This document shows positions 1 to 10,003 of a stretch of DNA of 64,000 bases, in pieces. The DNA comes from Cyclaneusma minus (lineage: Eukaryota; Ascomycota; Leotiomycetes; Marthamycetales; Marthamycetaceae): contig JAKZHN010000059.1 in assembly GCA_037179335.1 (NCBI GenBank), positions 42,648 to 106,647 on the forward strand. The letters run 5' to 3'. Numbering within the stretch: position 1 is the stretch's first letter; each line of letters opens with the position of its first letter. A program made the translations under genes and the position numbers. A model generated the notes under the pieces. It worked only from the letters and a program-made list of their open reading frames with translations, was not told the origin of the DNA and did not search any database.

Positions 1-1079
1 ACTTTGCATATCCCTGGCCTTGGACGTTGTCAGACATGAAAGAGATCAAGACGCTGACGCACATGCAGGGACACCACTTACCGACGATCACAAGCACCTT
101 CTGCTGGACCACGATCGAATGTTTGTATGCATCGGTAATCGCAGTGTGCTTCTGGTCCGCGTTCGACACCATCTTGCCAGTGGCTGAATTCTTGACGCGA
201 CCTCCACCCCTATCGAACGTCAGTTTCATGGCATAGCAGACACAACAGCAACACTCACAGCCTAGTCACCAAGACTTCGTGGTCCAGGTAGTCAAGAGCA
301 GACGCTTCCTCGTTCACCATCTGACCGTATACCATGCCCTGGCGCGTGTACGCACCCGACTGGTACGCCCTGTATGCAGGCAAAGTTTCGCACAAACCTT
401 GACGTCTGTCGGACCAAACTGAAGGCTGGCCAACAGGCTCTGGCTTGCCATCCTGGACTGAGATACGGGAGAGGGTGTTGGCAGACGAGGTCTTCTTGGC
501 AGACCGGGTCTTCTTGGCAGGAGCAACTTCGACCGAGCCAGTGTTATTCGACCAGGGGAGAGTCGTCTGACGGAACACAATGCGACTTCCGGAGGGAACA
601 GGACTGGCAGTGTCCTTGGCTTCACCATCCTTGACTTCACCATCCTTGACTTCACCATCCTTGACTTCCCCGTCGTTGACTTCACTGTCATTGTTGTCAT
701 TTGCTGCAAGTCGGGCGCTACGGCGCTTGTGCTAAAGCAAACACGTCAGTACTCACACTCACAGCCATCATCAATGCTGGACACTGGCATGACATACCTT
801 TAATTCAAATGCAGCAACCGCCGGAGAAGCAGGAGAGGCGGGGGGAGACGCATCGTCACTAGGAATCGCCTTACCGGTAGCTTCATCGGGGGTAATGAAG
901 TTTGCGGCGAGGTTGTAACGACGTCTCTTTGCCGAGGGAGCACCGTTCTCTGGCAGTGCCAACTCCTCATCAATTTCTGAAGGGGGTCCAGGAGGAGTGC
1001 TGGGGATGAGATCCATCATGTCGTGCTGTTGCACATGTCCACCACCAATCTGGTCATGGAGCGTTGGAAGAGAAGACAT
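1..1079 (-). CDS. YDG/SRA-domain protein, partial (3' end beyond the window)
   Basis: The start codon is at 1079-1077 and the gene runs off the left edge. Exons on the minus strand are 798-1079, 259-731, 82-209 and 1-18, and the phases of all three introns agree (donors GTATGT, GTGAGT, GTAAGT). The N-terminal part is polar, carries a basic KRRR patch and a tandem VKDGE repeat, and is probably disordered and nuclear. The last exons carry a domain with YQSGAY, a GGG turn after VTRL, and DQK followed by VLVIVG. That layout matches the fungal YDG/SRA fold, whose better-known members (UHRF1 type) bind hemimethylated or methylated DNA. Whether this protein binds 5-methylcytosine is inference. The right half of the domain and anything beyond it are missing. 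Confidence 0.62.
615..689 (-). repeat. 15-bp in-frame tandem repeat coding VKDGE
   Basis: About five copies of a 15-bp unit lie inside exon 2 of the YDG/SRA gene and are read as (V/A)KDGE or VNDGE. The copies are nearly identical, so length variation between strains is likely. The unit is a multiple of three, so gain or loss of copies keeps the frame. Confidence 0.8.
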
Positions 1080-2460
1080 CTTTGCTGTGTTGCAGATGTA
1101 TCTCAGGTTATCGCGTTAGGAGGATGAAAGGAGAGATGATGTGTGTCGTGTGGGTTATGAGTATATGAGGATAGAGTGTTGGTCTATCAACGTCGGCAAG
1201 ACCTAGAAGAGAAGAGTGTTAGTTGGTCGTGCAGACTGATTGTGTATCCCAACAAAGAAGAGTTGGATATTGGAGGAAGGTGGATGTGTGAGAGTGAGAC
1301 GCGTCGAGGTTGGAAGGTGCTGGAGATAGCTTCAAATGACGCGTAGGTGCACGGATCCCATGTCTCCTGGACGCGTCTGAAGCTTCGAAATGGAGGGGCC
1401 CAGGGAGGAGCCTCGAGGACGCAGAACACTTCATTTCGCAGAACTCAAAGGATTCCATTGTCCGTTTCGAGGGGAGTCTGAAGGTCAAGGAAGCAAAGCA
1501 TACCAGTGGCAGGCTGTGCAGGACCTTGGTGCGGTGACAGCAGGCAAGGATAGGGCTGGTAGAGACGTATGGCGATGCTGCAACTCTGCAGCTTCACTCA
1601 ATTTTCGAGCTCGATCTCCAGGAAGTCTCAAGGTCAAGGAAGCAAAGCATACCAGTGGCAGGCTGTGCATGACCTTGGTGTGGTGACAGCAGGCAAGGAT
1701 AGAGCTGGTGGAGAGGTATGGCAATGCTGCAACTCTGCAGCTTCACTCAAACTTTGAGCTCGATCTCCAGGACTTCACCAAGGACAGACTCCTCGAGTGC
1801 TCCTTGCAAGACCAAGGTGCGAGGATGGGCAGGCGAGGATGGGGCTTGGGCTGGAGATAGATTCAACTTACTGCTGCTGGTTCTCGGAGTGGAGATGGCT
1901 TAAGGCGAAGTCTTGGTGGTCGGTCGAGTTAATGTTGATGGGAACAAAGAGGATGGTCGGGGGAGACCACCGAGTGGAGATGGAGAAAATGTGGAGGGTG
2001 GAGAAAAGAGGAAGAGGGAGAATGGGGAGAAGAGATCGAGGACTCGTTTTTGTTCATTCTGGCAGGGACGCTAGTGGGGTCTCCTGTCACGTCATTGGCT
2101 CGCTACGAGCTGCCCCAAGGACAGATGGGAGGGGCAGATGGAGATTGTGGAAGATCATTTTGGAATAATTGGAAAATATGGTTAAATAAATGTCAATGTA
2201 TATAATATTCAAGAAATAAAATACCACTATCTGTGGTTGTCTTCCGTGGAGCAGAATTGCCATCTGATGATCCAATTCATGGTAGCCCAGCAGTGATCCT
2301 CACCCGCCCGCATTTCGACTCTACCAGCATCATCGACCGTGAGCAGCTTCACCTGCAGGTGATGATGCCTGGAGTAGCTGCATCTAAAGGTATCCTCGCC
2401 CGGAAGTAGCTGCACCGGAAGTTATTCGCCGGGGGGCAACTTCACCTGGAGCAGGACTCG
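1080..2460. other. Gene-free stretch upstream of the YDG/SRA gene
   Basis: Short open frames occur on both strands, but none has a family motif or a splice pattern that extends it. The only structure I can support is a 149-bp direct repeat (listed separately). The part nearest 1080 is presumably the promoter and 5' leader of the minus-strand gene. Confidence 0.6.
1482..1779. repeat. 149-bp tandem duplication (two copies)
   Basis: Copy one (1482-1630) and copy two (1631 to about 1779) start with the same 20 bases and stay alignable for about 140 bases. There are roughly ten differences, several of them C-to-T or G-to-A. Both contain GCAACTCTGCAGCTTCACTC. Short open frames through it are repeated because the DNA is, not because it codes. 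Confidence 0.8.
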
Positions 2461-2775
2461 GAACGGTGCGATGGACCGCAGTTTGGACCGCGGCCGACCG
2501 TGGCAGCTTGGTTTGGCATAGGAAATATAGGACCGCACTTGAGCCGTACAAATTTCAAACTACGGCCACGGTCCGGTTCAGCAGTCTGACTGAACCGCGA
2601 TTCCAGTTTGATTCTTGGACCGGACTGCGGTCAACTGTGCCGAGCCCTGGCTTGGGAATATTCGCCCGGAAGCAGGACCTAAAGCTATCTTCGGCCGGAG
2701 CAGCTTCACCCAAAGACGTTCACCCAGGGCAGGACCTCAAGATATCTTCGCCCGGGAGCAGCTTCATCACCGCCC
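2390..2775. repeat. Degenerate short repeats (CCCGGGAGCAGCTTCA-like)
   Basis: Several imperfect copies of a motif resembling CGCCCGGAAGCAGGACCT or CGCCCGGGAGCAGCTTCA recur, for example near 2398, 2440, 2665, 2695 and 2750, alternating with CAGGACCT(A/C)AAG(C/A)TATCTTCG. They look like an old, decayed tandem array. No protein-coding signal is seen. Confidence 0.5.
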
Positions 2776-4632
2776 AATCGTCCGAGCAGGATGCTTCCTG
2801 CGTCGAATTTGTTCAACAGGAGTGAGATCGTGCGAGCAAGCATGATGGAGGGCTTCCGGTGTTCTCCCTCTGTAAGGAGGGCTTCCCATCCAACAGCAGC
2901 ATCCAGCATGTGGAGCTTGATCTTTGACCAGTATCTGAAAAGGTCTGCAAGTATTGAGACTGGATTTACAGTTTTGCGTTAATGCCAAACTACGGGAAAC
3001 TCAGGCCCTAAGAGAAGTTCTGAGCTTCTGTAACCTGTAGTCTCTTCAGAAATCAGGACAACTGGATCATCATGATGTGATGTAGACAAGTTGGGATGCT
3101 TGTTTCGTATCTCGGAAGTATCTGCAAGGCTTGAAAAACCCGACAAGTGCTCAAGTATATTTATGAAAAGATGAGAAACACAGGACTACCATGACGTTCA
3201 AGCATGTCTGTTTGTGGAAACAATAAGTCATCACTTGTCAACTGGTATGTATGGCAGCGTGTCTCCATGTAGGCCAGGACTCAATCAAGTAAGAGAAAAG
3301 GGGGTAAACGACAAGCTCCCGCAATATATCAGCTGTGCCGAAACGGGTCAGTGGAGTGCAGCTTCACTAAAAGTCTGGGATCAACTCGCGTCAAACTCCG
3401 CAACAAGCTGAACACGCACTTCGCACCATCAACCACGCGCCGAACTGACAACAGGCAGTGCACGACTTATTCAGCTGAGTATCAATCTCAGGTGGCATCG
3501 AATCAGATGCTCTATCTGGTATCTTTGCCCGATGATTAATAGCCCTTGACTGACCACCAGACAGGTATACAAAGCAGCAAGCAAATATCCACATTCATGG
3601 GACCCCAACGCGAAAATTTCAGCAAGGCGGAAAAGAAGATGAAAACAAGGACGTTGAAGATTGCTAGCGGGCACGAGAAAAGGACAGAGACGTCGCGTCA
3701 TCTGTCAGGAATTTCTGGTCAAAGGACTAGCCATTGGCCAGCCCATTTCCAGCTCCAGTCCATTCGGCGCGCCTACTAGAAAAGGAGACGCGATCACGAC
3801 AAGAAGAAAAGGGGCTTAGCCTGAGCAAACCATTTGCCATACAAGCCCAAAGACAAAGACACTACGTTCCGTACAATCGATATCCGGTTGCTGCGCTTCC
3901 CCAATTTGGATCCCGGCAGGGAAGCCTTGATGCTCCGGTAGCTGGCACATCGACAATGCCGTCTATGTTCTGCCGATTTGAAAAGGCGATTCCGGACGGC
4001 TATTTCGCTCGCGAGGGACGCGGGGGACCTCCACACCATCAACGGATACCGTCGTCCATAAGTCCCCAGCACGATACTGAGGTCGTGGACGGTCTGGAAG
4101 CTGGCTTTCGATCGAAAGGAGCAGTCCAGAGACATACTGTATCGAGAATGACCTGCGAAAGGGGTTGTTGATCCGGAAATGAATACTGGCCGGCTGGCCC
4201 TTTCAAATTCAAATTCAAACCCTCAACCCCACGACACTGCCGTCTTCCGTTCGAAAGATTCGAATTCTGTACACGGCCATGCTATTCCGTGCCCAGAAAG
4301 GCGAAGAAGATCTGATCTGACAGGCAGCGAAGGTCTGTCCTGAAAGGTCAGCTCTGGCCAGCTCTGTGGACATGGAGATCTCTGTCCAGTTTTGCGTTGT
4401 GGAAGTGCGGTTCAAGGGCTTCTTGATATCCAGGGTCGTGTGGCTTCGCAATACCAGACGATGGAACCCATTCCTCGATATACTGATGCTTCTTCGTCGA
4501 GACTGCATGTTGGGGTCTTTTGGACTATCATGCTGAGCTCTTTTGCCGAAACCTGGCGTTATCTTTGTTATCTGTCCCATCTCCGCCTCATCTCATGACG
4601 CCCCTCGGACTTCGCAGGGGAACGTTGCTCAT
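2776..4632. other. Gene-free stretch
   Basis: No recognisable gene, RNA or mobile element. The longest open frame (3734-4171, plus) has a featureless sequence and no splice sites joining it to anything. I treat the region as non-coding. Confidence 0.5.
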
Positions 4633-4820
4633 CCAAATCCATTTGGCAATTCGAACGGGAGGCGAAGCTGGGCAGCAGGTGTCAAGTTGCCTGACCAAAC
4701 CCATTCGACAGTTCGACGAGGGGGCGAAGCTGGTCGGTAGTGTGCCAAGTTGCCCACCCAAACCCATTCGGCAGTTCGAATGGGGGCGAAGCTGGTCAGC
4801 AGGGGTGCCAAGTTGCCCAC
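4633..4820. repeat. 62/63-bp tandem repeat, three copies
   Basis: Copies begin at 4633, 4695 and 4758. Each starts CCAAA(T/C)CCATT, continues with a GGCGAAGCTGG core and ends CAAGTTGCC. A weaker fourth trace follows to about 4900. The units differ in length by one base, so no reading frame is kept through all copies. Confidence 0.82.
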
Positions 4821-6725
4821 CCGGTGAGACTGGGCCCAAGTTGCTCGTTCAAACTGATGTGACATCTCGAAAGGGCGACGAAGATGCGAAGCTGCCCTAG
4901 TCAAGGACAGGGAAGTCAGGGCGATGAAGGATCCTTCGTATCCAAGCCGTAGATTCCTATCACCTGAGTATGGTCCATGGATGAACGACTCAAGGGGGAA
5001 GCCGGCACCGATGGGCATCGATTGGTGTCCAAGTTGAAAGGTTGGAAGGCGAAGATGATGCTGACTTGTTTTGGAGCAGGACAGCGTCAATCAATTCGGT
5101 TAAGACACAGTGCTTTGAGCTACTTCCGGCCGCTCAGTCGTTGCCCCTCAGTTCCTGGACATCGTGCGGATAGGGGAATGAAGCGTGGCTACTGTCAGCT
5201 TCTTCATGTTGCATACCTTGCGGTTTCAGCGGCTGAAGACTTCCATGATGGCAACAATTGTGATGTGGGGATGATGACTCAGCGGCTCTCTTCGATCGCT
5301 GATTCGTCCCATCCGCAACCCGGAAACCGTGGAGCTTTAAGTTTTGAGCTGCAGCCACATCAGTTACACGAGAACTTACTTCCAAAGCCAAGGTTAGGTA
5401 GGTTGTGTTTGCCCTCTACGTTTATGTCCACGTTTTCGGGTTGACAGATTTGGCATACACGGTAACGGTGTAGTGCACCATGATCCATCAAGTTGCCCAA
5501 GATATTCTACAGCACCGCCACAGATCCAAGCAGAGGGGTGAACGCACTGACTTCAAATCTCGGATCCTGGGATGCTGCAGTAACATATCCGAATGGCGAA
5601 TGAACCGATTCCTCGGCCCGAGCAAAGAACATGATGACTGGAGTATTTTGGAATATTATATCTCTTATTACACATGGGTAGGCAAGCCAGTATCTACATT
5701 TATGTACAATTTCTCGGGGTCAGACGACGAAACTATACGGGTCTGGGAAGTTGGACTCCGATGTTCTGCAGAGCCTAGAGTACAAGGGGGGCTTCAGGGC
5801 AGCAGTGACGGGGATATCTCGCTGTTATGCTTGGTGTTTCTTGATGATATTTCTTACATGTATACTTTCAAGGCGTTGGATATGTTAATAGTTGTATTAG
5901 CAACCTGATCAATATTATTCTACTGACAAAAAGAAGCATATTTTGTGCATCCTGCTCCAATATGGATGTCTACAAGTACCTCGGCAGGACGAAGGTTTTG
6001 CCTAACCCCGCAAAATGGGGGGAAGGTTTAGATCCAGTCCCGGATCCGCAGCCGCTCGGACTTGTTTTGTGGGGTAGTTGGCCAGATGGCTGCGAGTGCG
6101 TCGTCATTCCATTGAACTGCTACTACATTCCTACTTAAGGCCTTATCCAGTTTCCTGTCACAGTTCAGCATTGTTTGTTCTTCCTAGAGCAAAAACAAAT
6201 GGAAGACCCGTCTGTATACTCGTATAGGATGAGTTCAAGGTAGGTTATATTGCTGTAGAATCTGGACTTCCTCCAAGTCTGAAGTTCCAGAAGAAACCCC
6301 TGCTTTCTTCTTCGGTAGTCGGTTCGCCGAATTCCCTCGGGATCTACCATATCATTGCTAGTCCGAGGTTAGTTACATTATTCATGGGGTAACCAAAAGC
6401 TACCAGCCCACTGGGGTCGTCGAGTCTTCGTACTCCGCGTGGTCTCCGTCCTCCGACATCTCCGTTTCTGTCGTCAAAGTCAAAAGAGACCGCATCATTT
6501 GCTCTTCTCACTGTTGCATTGACTACATGTACTGCACGTACGACGGTACGAGCGAGCAACCGAACCGAAGAGAACATAGCAACTCTTCCCCACGTTTTCC
6601 TAGACTTCTTTCCCGTCTAGTATCCTCCTTCGAGTGCTTGAGTCTTGCGATCTTGAGACTATACACGCTCGCTTCTCAAAGTACCTGTGGCGTGGACTAT
6701 CCAGGAGCAGCAGATCATCACCATC
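4821..6725. other. Gene-free stretch, then promoter of the CoA-ligase gene
   Basis: No coding, RNA or transposon signal is recognised between the repeats and the ATG at 6726. The last few hundred bases (from about 6400) should hold the promoter and leader of the downstream ligase. No canonical TATA box stands out. Confidence 0.5.
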
Positions 6726-8816
6726 ATGCCTTTCTATCCTCCAAAGTTTGTGCCGAAGATGCCCGTGGGTAAGTCACTGTGTTCCTGGAATTACTATCTT
6801 AGCATTCAATCGCAAGTCTGCAAAGCGCAGCGCGCAAGTTAGAAGACAGCTCTGAAGTATCAACGCTAACAAACGATGTACAGATCCTCCGGACACGGTA
6901 TCAATTGACCAATTCATGCTAGATGAGAAGTACGGGCGAGCACCTTTAAGTGAATCTAAGAATCCGTTCACATGTGGCATCACCGGGCGCACTTACTCTG
7001 CCCAAGAGATGGTGAAGAGGACAGAATTTCTGGCACGAGCGCTTGCTAAGGAGTTTGGATGGTCGCCAAATGGGGGAACTGAGTGGGATAAAGTCTTGGG
7101 TATCTTTTCCTTGAACACTGTAAGCTGGTCCTGACATGATATCAATACCCCGCGGAGGATATGCTGACTTGTACCACAGGTCGATACCATGACACTCTGC
7201 TACGCAACCCATCGTCTGGGCGGTATTGCGACACCCGCAAATGCGGCATATTCTGCGGATGAGCTTGCATATCAACTCAAGAACTCGGGAGCGAAAGTGC
7301 TCTTCACCTGCCGGCCTCTTTTGGAAACATCCATCAAAGCCTGCAAGACTGTGGGCATTCCCGAGAATCGGATCTATCTTCTAGAGCTGCCAGGTGATAA
7401 AGACGCACCACTCAAGACTGTGAGCCAGTTGGTCGCCGATGGCGAGAAGGCGCCAAAGATCGAGCCATTGAAGTGGGAGAAGGGCCAGGGTGCGAGACAA
7501 ACGGCTTATCTATGTTACTCGAGTGGAACATCAGGACTTCCGGTACGTTTTGAGCCACTTTGGCCCAGTGATGCAAGGATACTGACTATCCTATAGAAAG
7601 GAGTCATGATCTCTCATCGGAATGTGATCTCTAATATCATACAAATCAGCACGTATGAAGACACAAGTCGTACCATCGTGAATGGAAAGAAGAGACAAGA
7701 TGTGGTGCTCGGTCTACTACCTTTCAGTCACATTTACGGCTTAGTCGTCATTGCACAAGCTGGTACTTGGCGAGGCGACGGATGTGTCGTGCTGCCAAAG
7801 TTTGAGATGCAACATTTCCTCAACGCGATCGTCAAGAATAAGATCAACACTCTTTACCTGGTAAGTCCTTTGTGTCTAGTGTTCCGAATATAGGGGAATC
7901 CATTCTAATTTTAGGCAGGTTCCTCCTATCATCATCCAAATGGTGAAGAACGTTTCGGTTCTTAGTAAATATGATATGAGTAGCGTCATCTCTGTCTTTA
8001 CAGGTGCCGCACCGCTTGGTCGTGAGACGGCAGAAGAACTGCAAGCCCAGCATCCGGAGTGGAAAATCAGACAAGGCTATGGTACGCATATTCAGTCCAT
8101 CTAATGCATTCATACATGCTAAACACTAACAACATGTAGGACTTACTGAAACTTCTACCGTGGTCTGCTCTTCCAGCGAGAAAGATATCTGGTTTGGTTC
8201 ATCCGGTTGCTTGATCCCCGGAGTTACCGCGAAGATTGTGTCAATTGAAGGCACCGAAATCACTGGCTACGACCAGCCCGGCGAACTAGTCGTCCAGTCA
8301 CCTTCAGTGGTTCTCGGCTACTTGAACAACGACAAGGCCAACAAGGAGACCTTCATCGAGGACACCGATGGTAAGGGCCGCTGGATGCGAACCGGAGATG
8401 AAGCAGTAGTCCGCGTCGCACCAAGCGGAAACGAACACATCTTCATCGTCGATCGCATAAAGGAACTGATTAAAGTCAAGGGCCTCCAAGTTGCTCCCGC
8501 AGAACTCGAAGCCCATCTACTCACACACCCCTCCGTTGCTGATTGTGCAGTCATCCCAGTTGATGACGATGCAGCTGGAGAAGTTCCCAAGGCTTTCGTC
8601 GTCAAGTCAAACAGCGTCGGATTGGAGGAGAACGACAGGATGGTCATGAAGGAGATTTCGAAGCATGTTTCGGATCATAAGGCGAGACATAAGTGGTTGA
8701 AGGGAGGTGTCGAGTTCATTGATGTCATTCCGAAGTCTCCGAGTGGAAAGATCTTGCGGCGGTTGTTGAGGGATAAGGAGAGGGAGTCGAGGAGGAAGAA
8801 TGGCGCCAAGTTGTAG
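6726..8816 (+). CDS. Peroxisomal 4-coumarate:CoA ligase-like acyl-CoA synthetase
   Basis: Six exons: 6726-6768, 6884-7119, 7180-7542, 7597-7860, 7919-8081 and 8140-8816, giving 581 residues with all phases consistent. It is an ANL-superfamily adenylating enzyme that would activate a carboxylic acid as acyl-AMP and transfer it to CoA. Visible motifs are the P-loop YSSGTSGLPKG (from residue 206), GYGLTET (about 355), the TGD of the hinge region, the DRIKELIKVKG hinge and the C-terminal PSGKILRR lysine. The protein ends AKL, a type-1 peroxisomal targeting signal. Fungal relatives take part in phenylpropanoid or fatty-acid activation and in side-chain CoA activation for secondary metabolites. The substrate cannot be read from the sequence. 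The first exon is only 43 nt. Confidence 0.92.
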
Positions 8817-10003
8817 GCAATGAGTTCTTGGGGGGCGCTTGTACGCCACGTACTATTGCTGTTGAGTCCAGAGTCGTTCGTGGGTCCCTCAGGTTTGGAG
8901 ACTTGTCTGTTGGTTCGCTTTGCCTGCTTCGCTGATGCTCGGGAGACACCACATTGTAAATATACATGGTATGCAGTTGGAAGAGACATACGTTTCAGGA
9001 TGCGCAGTTTTCGAGAAGCAGTATGAGCTTGGTATAACTCGAGATGAGATCATGAGCGACGCTTGATCTCTGGACGCAGGCGCAAGGAACTGTCATCTGA
9101 CGATCTAAACCTTATATCTGGAACTTGACAGCCGCAAGCTCATAAGATGGGTAGACCGGATCATGGGGCGCAGTGGGCTCGTAGAGCAGGGTCCAGATCC
9201 TGTGACAATGGAGAATAGGCTAGATATGGGCGGTCTTCTTACAGCGTTTGGCTCAAGAGCGGACAGAAACCTCCTTGCCACCCGCGGAGAGTTGACTCCG
9301 CGACATTATTGTCTCTCGAAGGAGCGTGTAACTCAGGAGTTAAAGCTCCAGCGCGCTAACGACGTGCAACAAAAACTCAGAATTGTATAGAATGTCAAAA
9401 TCATCAGTTGGATCGACTAAAGATAGATGGACCGAGAACACGAGTTCCTGCAGGCTGGAGAATCTGGGGTTCAGGGTCCAGTCGTGCGATCATGATGCAG
9501 CAATTGCAAGCGATCAATGGTTCGGAGTTGGCCGATCAGCGAGTAATGCTGTCACTTGTCTGTTGTCACTCAGTGTCACTGTCACTCGTCTTGCAATATT
9601 GACTCGTCGTTGTATCTGGTTCGAACGGATTCTGTTGATACTGATACCTTGATGGCTCTCGATGGTTAGGACTGGAAGCAGCTCAGATATCCCAGTCCGT
9701 AGTTGAAATCAAAAATTGTTACTAGAGTAGTATGAACAACCCAATACTCTAACTGCGTGTGGCTTTGGAGAAATCGGTCAACGTCGGTATGCAGTATCAC
9801 TAGCTAAACTGCTTGTCAGTTGTCAGCTTGTAGAAACTCTTTGAGGGTCTAAATTTGTACCAATAGCTTATATTTTCTGCGTTCGCCGCGCTTTTGTAGG
9901 CAGCCAGGACTGACGTCAACGACAACATAAGCACCCCACACGACGTACAATTTTTGTACTTCCAACACCAAACTCTGGAGTCTCATCTTCCGAACTGCCA
10001 AGT
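8817..10003. other. Intergenic region between the ligase and Rqc2 genes
   Basis: No gene is recognised. It should hold the 3' end of the ligase transcript and the Rqc2 promoter, which contains a perfect CRE-type octamer (listed separately). Confidence 0.5.
9911..9918. promoter_or_regulatory. CRE/ATF-type palindrome TGACGTCA
   Basis: A perfect 8-bp TGACGTCA lies 86 bp upstream of the Rqc2 start codon. This is the binding sequence of CREB/ATF bZIP proteins (Atf1/Sko1 type in fungi). Position favours a promoter element, but an 8-mer is expected by chance about once per 65 kb and a second copy lies at 27558. Confidence 0.35.

Noticed and set aside
3734..4171. 145-residue plus-strand frame as a gene
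   Set aside because: No family motif, no matching splice sites and no composition typical of protein. Left as non-coding.
4629..5090. 153-residue minus-strand frame with EWVWVGNL-like repeats
   Set aside because: Repetition follows the 62/63-bp tandem DNA repeat, whose unequal unit length does not preserve a protein repeat.
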